From the NCBI GenBank assembly GCA_041913505.1, contig JAYSFC010000052.1:1-23195 (forward strand): a DNA stretch of 23,195 bases, in the 5' to 3' direction. The position numbers and the translations under genes are program-made. This DNA is from JAYSFC01 sp041913505 (lineage in GTDB: Bacteria > Pseudomonadota > Gammaproteobacteria > Burkholderiales > Burkholderiaceae_C). Under the pieces are notes generated by a model. The model had not been told where the DNA came from and did not search any database. It was given only the letters and a program-made list of their open reading frames with translations. Shown piece after piece: positions 16,805 to 22,924 of this stretch (positions within the stretch are counted from its first letter, which is position 1; every line of letters starts with the position of its first letter).

Positions 16805-17521
16805 CCAGCGCATCGCCGCCACGCACAGCGGCACCAGCACCGCGGTGGCGACGCCATTGAGCCCCATGGCCAGCGCTGCGAACGCACCGGCCGTGGGATG
16901 TACCTGCAGTTCGCGCGCCGTGCCGATCGCGTGCGCCGTGAGCCCGATCGCGAAGCCGCGCACGGCGGGGTCCTGCACGCGCAGCAGGCGCAGCAGCGGC
17001 GCCGCGAGCACCGCGCCCGCGATGCCCGTGATCGCCACGGCCACGGCCGCGAGCGAAGGCAGGCCGCCCATGCGCTCGGCCACGGGCAGGGCGATGGGCA
17101 TGGTGGCCGATTTGGGCGCGAGCGACATCAGCGTCTCGCGCGTGCCGCCCAGCGCCCAGGCCAGCAGCAGCGCGGAGGCGATGGCCACGGTGCAGCCCAC
17201 GAGCAGGGCCACGCTGAGCGGGCGCCAGAGCTGGCGGATGCGCCCGCGCTGCGCGAACAGGGGCACGGCCAGGGCGACCGTGGCGGGGCCGACCAGGAAG
17301 CTCAGCAGTTCCACGCCCTGGCGGTAGGTGGCATAGGGCGTGCCCGTGGCCAGCAGCACGGCCACGATGGCCGCCACGGCCGTGAGCACAGGGATCAGCA
17401 ACGGGTGCGCGCCACTGCGCCGGTACAGCGCGAGCGCGCCCGCGTAGGCCAGCAGGGTCAGCACCAGCCAGGGCAGGGGCGAGCGGGCCAGCCAGGGGGC
17501 GAGGGCGTGCAGCGCGTCCAT
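16799..17521 (-). CDS. lrgB: LrgB/CidB-family membrane protein
   Basis: Hydrophobic protein of 240 aa with about six or seven membrane helices. The LrgB landmarks are LSFLVGPATVALAVPLFAQR, SLAPKSATMPIALPVAE and AVRGFAIGLTAHAIGTARELQ. Such proteins work with LrgA/CidA in holin-like control of murein hydrolase activity and in export of glycolate or pyruvate in some bacteria and plants. Start ATG 17521 shares one base with the lrgA stop (TGATG), so the pair is translationally coupled. Of the two, LrgB carries the more conserved transport-like core. Confidence 0.92.
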   Translation of the reverse strand: MDALHALAPWLARSPLPWLVLTLLAYAGALALYRRSGAHPLLIPVLTAVAAIVAVLLATGTPYATYRQGVELLSFLVGPATVALAVPLFAQRGRIRQLWRPLSVALLVGCTVAIASALLLAWALGGTRETLMSLAPKSATMPIALPVAERMGGLPSLAAVAVAITGIAGAVLAAPLLRLLRVQDPAVRGFAIGLTAHAIGTARELQVHPTAGAFAALAMGLNGVATAVLVPLCVAAMRWL

Positions 17522-17892
17522 CAGGGGTGCTCCTGCCCGCCGGGCTGTTCGCCGGGCGCGTCTTGCAGCAGCCAGCGCAGCGTCCAGGCGGTGACCACCA
17601 GCGTGATGGCTGCGCCGGCGATGCAGGCCACGAGGAAGGGCTGCCACTCGCGCGCGATGCGGTCGAAATGCAGCATCACGCCCGCGATGGCCGGAATGAA
17701 CAACAGCATCATGTTCTGCAGCAGGCCGCCCGCCGTGCGCTCCAGCGCCTCGGGCACGCGGCCGTAGGCCAGCAGGGCGGCGAGCAGCAGCAACATGCCT
17801 GCCAGCGCGCCGGGCAGCGGCAGGTGCAGCCATTGGACGAGGAGTTCTCCGAGGAGCTGGAAGGCGAAGAGTGCGGTGAGGGCGTAGAGCAT
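17521..17892 (-). CDS. lrgA: LrgA/CidA-family holin-like protein
   Basis: Small membrane protein of 123 aa with four hydrophobic segments. It begins LYALTALFAFQLLGELLVQWLHLPLPGALAGMLLLLAALL, with the conserved LPLPGxLxGMLLL of the family. LLQNMMLLFIPAIAGVMLH and a C-terminal helix follow. It is the usual partner of LrgB and lies directly upstream in one operon. Start ATG 17892 gives the family length; a longer frame to 18051 would add a basic, low-complexity leader and is not supported. The ribosome-binding site is weak. Confidence 0.88.
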   Translation of the reverse strand: MLYALTALFAFQLLGELLVQWLHLPLPGALAGMLLLLAALLAYGRVPEALERTAGGLLQNMMLLFIPAIAGVMLHFDRIAREWQPFLVACIAGAAITLVVTAWTLRWLLQDAPGEQPGGQEHP

Positions 17893-18068
17893 GGGCTGGG
17901 AGTCGCGGCCCGGGGCAGAGGCTGAACTTGGGGGCGGCCGCGAGCCTCCAATCATCGTCCATCCCGCGCAATCGCGCTGAGGGTGGCCTCGCTTGCGCCG
18001 GGTGCGCCGTCGGGCTAATCTGGCACCAGGCATTTGCTGTTGGACTTGCAAACAGGGGAGTTCAGACC

Positions 18069-18287
18069 ATGACCGCTACCTACCACGCCCCGCACTTCGA
18101 TCCCACCGTGGACGAAATCGCCACCCTCAAGCAGCTGGAGATGGGCCGTGCGATCGACCTGCCCCATGCGCTCAAGGAACACCTGTCGGGGCGCCTGTAC
18201 GAGCGCGGCTATATCACCAAGAACCCATCGGGCGAACTTGCCATCACCGCGAGCGGGCGGCAGTTGATCCGGCGGCAGGACAACTGA
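18069..18287 (+). CDS. Conserved small hypothetical protein (72 aa)
   Basis: The protein MTATYHAPHFDPTVDE... is soluble, helical and mildly charged (LKQLEMGRAIDLPHALKEHLSGRLYERGYITKNPSGELAITASGRQLIRRQDN). The C-terminal two-thirds, with LxERGYI then GELAITxxGR, resembles a small winged-helix fold in which a recognition helix is followed by a beta-hairpin wing. DNA binding is possible but not shown. GGGGAG at 18055-18060 is 8 bases before ATG 18069. A hairpin 20 bp past the stop may end the transcript. Function unknown. Confidence 0.75.
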   Translation: MTATYHAPHFDPTVDEIATLKQLEMGRAIDLPHALKEHLSGRLYERGYITKNPSGELAITASGRQLIRRQDN

Positions 18288-18306
18288 GGGACCCTGGCGG
18301 CGGTGT

Positions 18307-18338
18307 GCTGCCTTTTTTTGAGGCAGCGCAACGTTTTT
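18307..18338 (+). terminator. Likely terminator of the 72-aa gene
   Basis: GCTGCCT (18307-18313) pairs with AGGCAGC (18321-18327) around a T-rich loop, and T5 follows at 18334-18338 after GCAACG. The gap between stem and T tract makes it weaker than usual. Confidence 0.4.
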
Positions 18339-18386
18339 CCTGCCGTGGCAAGCAGTTAGCTGCACCTTGCACGGGGTGGGCACGGG

Positions 18387-18418
18387 TTGTCCACAGCGTT
18401 TTCCAAAGGCGCTGTGGA
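18387..18418. repeat. Inverted repeat containing a DnaA-box-like sequence
   Basis: TCCACAGCG (18390-18398) and CGCTGTGGA (18410-18418) form a perfect 9-bp inverted repeat with an 11-base spacer. The left arm overlaps TTGTCCACA (18387-18395), one base from the E. coli DnaA consensus TTATCCACA. A single box is not an origin; it may titrate DnaA or be chance. Confidence 0.4.
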
Positions 18419-18434
18419 AAGCGGCGCAGGCCCG

Positions 18435-18475
18435 TAAAAAGAAAAGGCCGCACGTTCTGGGAACTGTGCGGCCTT
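18435..18475 (-). terminator. Rho-independent terminator of the tRNA-Leu transcript
   Basis: AAGGCCGCAC (18444-18453) pairs with GTGCGGCCTT (18466-18475). On the minus strand the stem is followed by TTTTC then TTTTT. It lies just past the 3' CCA end of the tRNA-Leu fragment and would have ended the intact tRNA gene. Confidence 0.8.
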
Positions 18476-18480
18476 GTCTG

Positions 18481-18533
18481 TGGTGCCCGGGGCCGGAATC
18501 GAACCGGCACGCCTTGCGGCGGGGGATTTTGAG
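18481..18533 (-). other. Attachment site: 3' 53 nt of tRNA-Leu(CAA)
   Basis: Read on the minus strand this is the end of a tRNA-Leu from the anticodon loop (CTCAAAA, anticodon CAA) to the encoded CCA: anticodon-stem 3' strand, variable arm (CCGCCGCAAGGCGT), T arm (CCGGTTCGATTCCGG) and acceptor strand. The 5' 32 or so bases (acceptor 5' strand, D arm, anticodon-stem 5' strand) are missing, and 18534 onward is unrelated. Tyrosine integrases that cross over in the anticodon loop leave this kind of remnant. The complete tRNA gene should therefore be at the far end of the element, outside the window. This is not a functional tRNA as it stands. Confidence 0.85.
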
Positions 18534-18542
18534 ATTGAGTCC

Positions 18543-18614
18543 CGAGACTAGCATGGAACCACGCTGGAACCCGCAGAGCCTTGCTGCGCTTGGTTTTCCA
18601 AGAGGCTAGTCCCG
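18543..18614. repeat. Short repeats between the att site and the integrase gene
   Basis: CGAGACTAGC (18543-18552) and GCTAGTCCCG (18605-18614) are an inverted pair matching at 9 of 10 positions. TGGAACC occurs twice in direct orientation (18554-18560 and 18565-18571, period 11). Such repeats next to the crossover site are candidates for arm-type integrase or excisionase sites. The integrase promoter must also lie in the 18534-18710 gap. Confidence 0.35.
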
Positions 18615-18710
18615 TTTAGCCTTACGCCTAGACCAGACCGATTGCGGCAGACATTCCGATGCCGTGGCTCCTGGCTGGTTCCTGCGTTCGATCCCGAACT
18701 AGGAGGCGTC

Positions 18711-20075
18711 ATGGCCAAGATCAAACTCACCAAATCCGCTGTCGATACGGCAGAAGTCACCGGCAAGGACTACGAACTGCGGGACACCATTGTCCCCGGC
18801 TTTCTCTGCAAAGTCACCGCCCACGGCCGCAAGGTCTTCATGCTCCAGTACCGCACGAACTGGGGCGAGCGCCGCAAGCCGAAGATCGGCCAGTTCGGCG
18901 AACTGACCGTCGAGCAGGCGCGGTCGATCGCACAGGACTGGCTGGCCGACGTGCGCAAGGGCGACGACCCCAGCGCTGCCAAGCTGGCCGCGCGCATGGC
19001 CCCTACGGTCAAGGAGTTGTGCGAACAGTTCATCGAGGAATACTCCAGGCCGCGCAACAAGCCCCGGACGGTCGATTCCTACCAGGGCTACATCGACCGC
19101 CACATCCTGCCTGCCCTGGGCAAGCTCAAGGTGCCGGACGTAACGCGGGCGCACATCACCACGCTGATGAAGGACAAGGCGAGGATCGGCGTCACGGCCA
19201 ATCGGGTTCTGGCCTGTCTGCGCAAGATGTTCAACATGGCCGAGGTGTGGGGCTACCGGCCTGACGGCTCCAATCCGTGCCGTCACGTCCCCAAGTACCG
19301 CGAGGACGGCGAGACGCGGTACATCAACAACGAGGAACTGGCGCGACTCTATGCGTACCTCGACCGTGCGGATGCCCAGGGGCTGGAGCATCCGACCGTG
19401 ACACTGGCGGTTCGCCTGCAATTCGAGTTTTCCGCGCGGATGACCGAAATCCGCACGCTCGAATGGGCTTGGGTTGATTTCGAGAATCGCCGAGTCGTCT
19501 GGCCTGACAGCAAGACGGGCGATATGTCCAAGCCGATGAGCGAGGCGGCGTACCAGTTGCTGCGCAATGCGCCTCGCATCGACGACTCGCCTTACGTGTG
19601 TCCGGCCATCTTCGATGCCAAGAAGCCATTGCCCGACAGCACGTACTACAACGGCTGGAAGCGCATCCTGGGCCGCGCAGAGGTAGCGCATGTCGGGACG
19701 CACGGCATCCGCCATCGCGCGGCGACCGACATTGCCAACTCCGGTATTCCCATCAAGGTCGGCATGGCGCTGACTGCGCACAAGACCGTCACGCAGTTCA
19801 TGGCGTATGTCCATGCAGAGGATGACCCGGTGCGGGCCGCTGCCGAGAAGGTGGCCACCCTGCGCCGGGGCGCCATCGACGGCCAGGCCCAGGCTGCGCC
19901 GACACCAACGGCGCCCGCCTCGGTTCTGGCGGTCGCGGATGGCGAAAAGACCCGTACGAGCCAGGGCAACTATCGCCCGTATCGCCATCGCAAGAGTCCA
20001 ACGCGCGCTGTGCCGCCCGGCACGAAGCGGGCCGGATCGCCGTCAACGAAGGCGCCGGAAACGGCCATCGCGTGA
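18711..20075 (+). CDS. Tyrosine recombinase / phage-type integrase (DUF4102 arm-binding domain)
   Basis: Integrase of 454 aa that recombines the island with tRNA-Leu. Residues 1-90 are the arm-binding domain (DTIVPGFLCKVTAHGRKVFMLQYR ... KIGQFGELTVEQAR). Residues 95-185 are the SAM-like core-binding domain, and residues 205-385 the catalytic domain. All catalytic residues are visible: Arg243 (SARMTEIR), Lys268 (DSKTG), His331 and Arg334 (HGIR), His357 (AHK) and the nucleophile Tyr366 (MAYVH). A low-complexity Ala/Pro/Arg tail follows. ATG 18711 has a perfect AGGAGG 4 bases upstream. The gene lies 178 bp from the tRNA remnant and reads into the island. Confidence 0.95.
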   Translation: MAKIKLTKSAVDTAEVTGKDYELRDTIVPGFLCKVTAHGRKVFMLQYRTNWGERRKPKIGQFGELTVEQARSIAQDWLADVRKGDDPSAAKLAARMAPTVKELCEQFIEEYSRPRNKPRTVDSYQGYIDRHILPALGKLKVPDVTRAHITTLMKDKARIGVTANRVLACLRKMFNMAEVWGYRPDGSNPCRHVPKYREDGETRYINNEELARLYAYLDRADAQGLEHPTVTLAVRLQFEFSARMTEIRTLEWAWVDFENRRVVWPDSKTGDMSKPMSEAAYQLLRNAPRIDDSPYVCPAIFDAKKPLPDSTYYNGWKRILGRAEVAHVGTHGIRHRAATDIANSGIPIKVGMALTAHKTVTQFMAYVHAEDDPVRAAAEKVATLRRGAIDGQAQAAPTPTAPASVLAVADGEKTRTSQGNYRPYRHRKSPTRAVPPGTKRAGSPSTKAPETAIA

Positions 20076-20148
20076 GCTGCGGGGCGTCCAGCCTGTCGCC
20101 GCGCTGTTGCGACAGGCCGGGCATCCCGCCCCGCAGTTCCTTTGTCCC

Positions 20149-20166
20149 TTGACTTGAATTCGTCAA
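20149..20166. promoter_or_regulatory. Operator-like inverted repeat before the toxin-antitoxin pair
   Basis: TTGAC (20149-20153) and GTCAA (20162-20166) form an inverted repeat with an 8-base spacer, and the left arm doubles as a -35-like TTGACT. It sits 15 bases before the toxin start, where the antitoxin or the toxin-antitoxin complex would repress its own operon. Confidence 0.4.
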
Positions 20167-20180
20167 TAAACGAAAATACC

Positions 20181-20510
20181 ATGTACCGCATCGAGCACTA
20201 CCTGACGGTCGACGAGCAGAAGGATGTCTACGACGATTGGCTGCGGCGCTTGCGCGATGCGCAGGCCAAGGTGGCGGTCATCCGGCGCGTGACCCGCGTC
20301 GAGCAAGGCAACTTCGGTGATCACAAGTTTTGCCGTGATGGTGTGTGGGAGTTGCGCATCGACGCCGGGCCGGGCTACCGGGTGTACTACGGGCTGGCTG
20401 GCCATCGGCTGGTGTTGCTGCTGTGCGGTGGCGACAAGCGCACACAGGATGCGGACATAGCCCGGGCAGTGGCGTATTGGCAGGACTGGCAACAAAGAGG
20501 CGACGAATGA
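20181..20510 (+). CDS. RelE/ParE-superfamily toxin (HI1419 / phage Gp49-like addiction killer)
   Basis: Toxin of 109 aa from a type II addiction module. The family pattern is visible: a helical N-terminus (EHYLTVDEQKDVYDDWLRRLRDAQAKVAVIRRVTRVEQGNFGDHK) then the beta core CRDGVWELRIDAGPGYRVYYGLAGHRLVLLLCGGDKRTQDADIARA. ExRIDxGPGYRVYY and LLCGGDKxxQ are hallmarks of the HI1419 group, which is probably an mRNA interferase. ATG 20181 gives the canonical start; the ribosome-binding site is weak, which would keep toxin translation low. The stop overlaps the antitoxin start (ATGA). The toxin-first order is typical for this group and for HigBA. Confidence 0.92.
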   Translation: MYRIEHYLTVDEQKDVYDDWLRRLRDAQAKVAVIRRVTRVEQGNFGDHKFCRDGVWELRIDAGPGYRVYYGLAGHRLVLLLCGGDKRTQDADIARAVAYWQDWQQRGDE

Positions 20511-20824
20511 GAAGCAGACCCCATGACGATGCGATGGCCGAGTTGTTCCGGGATGACCCGGCGCTCGCACTCGAAGTCATCAACGGCATCCTGGCCGATG
20601 GCGACCAGGCCGAGCTGATGGCCGTGCTGCGCCAACTCGCGCAGGCCGTGGGCGGCGTGCAGGCGGTGGCCGAGCAGGCGCACCTGAATCCGACTCAGCT
20701 TTACCGCACGCTGTCGCCCAAGGGCAATCCTGCACTCAGCAGCCTGTCGGCCATCCTCAAGGCGATGGGCCTGCGCTTGGCGGTGCAGCCCCTGGCCTTG
20801 CCGCCGTCCGCGCACGCGGCTTGA
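20507..20824 (+). CDS. HI1420-type antitoxin (addiction module antidote, HTH protein)
   Basis: Antitoxin of 105 aa. The N-terminal part contacts the toxin (DPALALEVINGILADGDQAELMAVLRQLAQAVGGVQAVAEQA). The C-terminal helix-turn-helix is AVGGVQAVAEQAHLNPTQLYRTLSPKGNPALSSLSAILKAMGLRLAVQP, the hallmark of this antidote family. AAAGAGG (20494-20500) lies 6 bases before ATG 20507. The 4-base overlap with the toxin gene couples translation. It likely neutralises the toxin and represses the pair through the inverted repeat upstream, stabilising the island. Confidence 0.92.
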   Translation: MRSRPHDDAMAELFRDDPALALEVINGILADGDQAELMAVLRQLAQAVGGVQAVAEQAHLNPTQLYRTLSPKGNPALSSLSAILKAMGLRLAVQPLALPPSAHAA

Positions 20825-20858
20825 TTCCCTGGGGGGGGAGCGCCCGCCGATTCTCGTA

Positions 20859-20874
20859 TGACGGGCTTCCATCG
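20859..20874 (+). repeat. 16-bp direct repeat, left copy
   Basis: TGACGGGCTTCCATCG, identical to 23172-23187. The copies bracket the reverse-transcriptase cassette. The rest of 20825-20995 holds no supported gene; it separates the convergent antitoxin and reverse transcriptase and shows no clear terminator. Confidence 0.6.
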
Positions 20875-20995
20875 CTGACGCCTTCGGCTTAGCTCGTTGA
20901 ACTGATCGACTGCGTGTGTTTCTGCGCGGCGTCTTGCTGGGGCAGCGCATTTCCTCTATTGCGACCGCTGCGAAAAATTCGCGCGGCAACCGCCG

Positions 20996-22024
20996 CTATT
21001 CCCAGGGCCGGGCATCCGTGACGAGAGGAACTGTGTCAAGCCTGACCTTCGCAGGTGCCGTTGTGACGGACAAAGCCTCTGGCGACAAATTGTCCCGAAC
21101 AACTGCAATACGACTCTTGAGCTTTGCTGCTGGCGTCTTGTGAAAGCGCCCAAGTTGACCCACCTGTTGGGCGGCCTTGTTCGCAAGCTCCCGGAGTTCA
21201 TCCGTGCTCGCGCCGCTCGTGGCGGCGATCTCCAATTGCCGAACTCGCGTCCGAACTTTGGACTGTTTTTTGGGACTCAATGACGGTTTGCGGTTCACAG
21301 TCAGCTTCGTCGCGATCATCGGCTGCGAAGCCGAGAAAACCTCATGTTTCTTACGGCTCGCCTTCAAGCCGTGCTGAGCAAGCATTCCATAGACTTGGGC
21401 AATGATCCAAGTCTGAGTTTCCTTATCCAAATGTGTCGCTGATGACATTGCCATGTCATCCACATAACGGGAATAGGTGATGCCTCGCTGAGCGAACTTT
21501 GCATGTAGCCAGGGCTCGTACCGCCACATCACGAGATTCGCTAAAAATGAACTCGTAATGGCCCCTTGGGGAAGATAGCCATCCTTTGTGGTGAGCCTCG
21601 TTAGAAGCTTGGCAACGTCAGGAGAGAATCTGAAGAAGCCACACCACACGTCCTCAACAAAAGCCGCGCTCACAGAAGGGAAGAATCCCTTCACGTCTTC
21701 GCAGATCAGTATCTGCTTGCCCTTGTGAATAGATGCGTTTGTGACATAGTCACGTCCCTTCAAGCTACCTTGCAAGTATTCTGGAAAATCCACCTTGGAG
21801 AAGACATTGAGCTTTAAACGCTGATGGATCTCTTTGAGCTGCCCCATCGCGTCAAATGTCTGCCTGGTAGATCCCGGCTTTGGCTTCACGGTGCGCCACA
21901 TGCCATTGGCTCGATCAGCCAGTTCCACCAGTGATTGCGCATCCCAGCGTAGGCCGCGAGCCAGTGCAGCAATGCTCTTGACGGGATTAGACCGATACCT
22001 CGGCTTGATCGGGTAGAGGTCCAT
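20996..22024 (-). CDS. Retron-type reverse transcriptase
   Basis: Stand-alone reverse transcriptase of 342 aa. Catalytic Asp110 lies in ILICEDVKGFFPSV, the primer-grip/QG motif is LPQGAITSSFLANLV (151-165), and the active site is YVDD (187-190). NASIH (96-100), just before the Asp110 strand, matches the NAxxH motif diagnostic of retron enzymes. The place of the retron VTG triplet is taken by ATK (238-240) in IATKLTVNRKPSLS. About 90 residues follow, rich in Lys/Arg and helical, with no maturase or endonuclease domain, so this is not a group II intron enzyme. Start ATG 22024 has GGAG 7 bases upstream and lies 38 bases inside the XRE gene, so translation is coupled. Retron enzymes make branched msDNA from the adjacent ncRNA and act in anti-phage defence. 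Confidence 0.9.
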   Translation of the reverse strand: MDLYPIKPRYRSNPVKSIAALARGLRWDAQSLVELADRANGMWRTVKPKPGSTRQTFDAMGQLKEIHQRLKLNVFSKVDFPEYLQGSLKGRDYVTNASIHKGKQILICEDVKGFFPSVSAAFVEDVWCGFFRFSPDVAKLLTRLTTKDGYLPQGAITSSFLANLVMWRYEPWLHAKFAQRGITYSRYVDDMAMSSATHLDKETQTWIIAQVYGMLAQHGLKASRKKHEVFSASQPMIATKLTVNRKPSLSPKKQSKVRTRVRQLEIAATSGASTDELRELANKAAQQVGQLGRFHKTPAAKLKSRIAVVRDNLSPEALSVTTAPAKVRLDTVPLVTDARPWE

Positions 22025-22295
22025 TCAGAAGCTCCAATGCGGTGATTGCCAGTTGACCAGCAAGGTCTCTATTCAAGTGTCCGAGTTCCCCTTCTTCCGC
22101 GCCCAAGAAGAAAAGAATCTCTACCGGCATAACGAGCGCAGCGGCAATCCGTTGCAGAGTGGACAAAGGCGGGTCGCGTCGGCCACGCTCAAGCAGCGAG
22201 AGATAGGACACTGAGATACCAGCCCGCTTCGCCAGCGCAGCTTGGGAGAGCTTGCGCTTGGACCGAGCGAGTTGAATAGCCTGTCCGATGTTCAT
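21987..22295 (-). CDS. XRE/Cro-type helix-turn-helix protein linked to the retron
   Basis: Protein of 102 aa. Residues 4-60 are a Cro/C1 helix-turn-helix: IGQAIQLARSKRKLSQAALAKRAGISVSYLSLLERGRRDPPLSTLQRIAAALVMPVEIL. The tail (FFLGAEEGELGHLNRDLAGQLAITALELLNG) is acidic and helical and could contact a partner. It may repress the cassette: two palindromes sit at the candidate promoter and TGTGA-N3-TCACA lies right before its own start. Helix-turn-helix proteins are also known as core retron partners (I think of the HTH-associated type, labelled type VI in one classification, but cannot confirm). The gene overlaps the reverse transcriptase by 38 bases. Confidence 0.92.
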   Translation of the reverse strand: MNIGQAIQLARSKRKLSQAALAKRAGISVSYLSLLERGRRDPPLSTLQRIAAALVMPVEILFFLGAEEGELGHLNRDLAGQLAITALELLNGPLPDQAEVSV

Positions 22296-22296
22296 A

Positions 22297-22309
22297 TGTG
22301 AATCTCACA
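22297..22309. promoter_or_regulatory. Operator-like palindrome at the XRE ribosome-binding site
   Basis: TGTGA (22297-22301), three bases, TCACA (22305-22309): a perfect 5-bp dyad ending one base before the XRE start codon on the minus strand and covering its GAGA ribosome-binding site. It fits autoregulation, or a small translational hairpin. Confidence 0.4.
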
Positions 22310-22337
22310 AAACTAAGAATGGGCTTGGGGTGCCCAT
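22306..22337 (-). terminator. Possible attenuator between the 77-aa gene and the XRE gene
   Basis: ATGGGC (22319-22324) and GCCCAT (22332-22337) form a perfect 6-bp stem with a 7-base loop, and the minus strand then reads TCTTAGTTTTG. The stem is short and the T tract broken, so termination would be partial. It could set a higher level of the 77-aa product than of the XRE protein and reverse transcriptase. Confidence 0.35.
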
Positions 22338-22344
22338 GACGGCC

Positions 22345-22578
22345 TCACAGCCAGTCTCGGATATTCGTCGCGATACTGACGAATGCCGCGATGACCTGGA
22401 GGGTGCGCACCTTCAGCGTTTCCGCATCCGTTGCGCTCTGGAGTTGGTCACAAAGCTGTTCTAGCTTCGAGACTTCACGATCCAGTTCCTTCATAGCACC
22501 AGTGTCGAGTTGGCTTCTGCATGCATCGCAAGCCTTCTTCAGGCTATTGATGTGGTTTTCCAAGATTTGCTTGTCCAT
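22345..22578 (-). CDS. 77-aa helical protein, first gene of the retron cassette
   Basis: Not recognised. It starts at ATG 22578 with a strong AGGAGGT at 22590-22584. Residues 1-50 are helical with heptad-like spacing of Leu/Ile (ILENHINSLKKACDACRSQL ... MKELDREVSKLEQLCDQLQ), so a coiled coil or helical hairpin is likely. There is a CxxC (Cys17, Cys20) and a further Cys43. The last 18 residues (LQVIAAFVSIATNIRDWL) are amphipathic and hydrophobic enough to enter a membrane. It is the first gene after the candidate ncRNA, is followed by the XRE gene and reverse transcriptase, and is A+T-rich like them. Retron cassettes encode an effector, and this small protein is the most obvious candidate; that is inference from position. 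Confidence 0.75.
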   Translation of the reverse strand: MDKQILENHINSLKKACDACRSQLDTGAMKELDREVSKLEQLCDQLQSATDAETLKVRTLQVIAAFVSIATNIRDWL

Positions 22579-22679
22579 TTAGGACCTCCTTTACACAAGG
22601 CACCATTGCCCTGCTTCCCCCGTTTCAAGGCAGCGCCGTAAAGGAGCCAACTCGACACCAACCAAGCCCACCACAGTTG

Positions 22680-22904
22680 CACGCTGCTGGCTCAACCTTC
22701 CCCCTCGCTGAGCAAGAAGCCGTATGGTCTTCGCACTCTGAGAGTTCTGATCGTCCTGCTGGTCACAGTAAGCTGAGCCAACTGTGCCGCGTTACAAGCC
22801 ACGCACACTGTCTGCGTAGCGGACTTCATCAACTGAAGCCCTGATCACTGAGCCTTTGCCTTTTCGGGTCGGGAACAACAAATCTTCTGAACCGCAGCAG
22901 CACG
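22680..22904 (-). ncRNA. Candidate retron ncRNA (msr-msd) upstream of the cassette
   Basis: No coding frame is supported from 22579 to 22930, but minus-strand structure is dense. Outer arms CGTGCTGCTG (22904-22895) and CAGCAGCGTG (22689-22680) pair over 10 bp with two G-U, fitting a1/a2. Inside are two adjacent stem-loops: GGGCTTCA/TGAAGTCC (22841-22821) and GCTACGCA/TGCGTGGC (22820-22798), each 8 bp with one G-U, msr-like. Then comes a long stem, GGCTCAGC (22779-22772) with GTTGAGCC (22696-22689), enclosing 75 nt, msd-like. CACAGTT (22786-22780) and AACTGTG (22678-22672) can extend that stem, but only at the cost of the a1/a2 fold. The branching G cannot be placed. Boundaries are approximate. 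Confidence 0.5.
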
Positions 22905-22924
22905 ATCACGTGCCGCCGTTTCGC

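Noticed and set aside
18387..18418. Replication origin
   Set aside because: A single DnaA-like box without further boxes, A+T-rich unwinding region or replication gene.
18481..18560. A complete, working tRNA-Leu
   Set aside because: Only the part from the anticodon loop to CCA is present; the bases after 18533 do not provide a D arm or the 5' acceptor strand.
20996..22024. Group II intron or diversity-generating retroelement reverse transcriptase
   Set aside because: No maturase or endonuclease domain, no intron-like RNA ends seen, no template/variable repeat pair, and NAxxH points to retrons.
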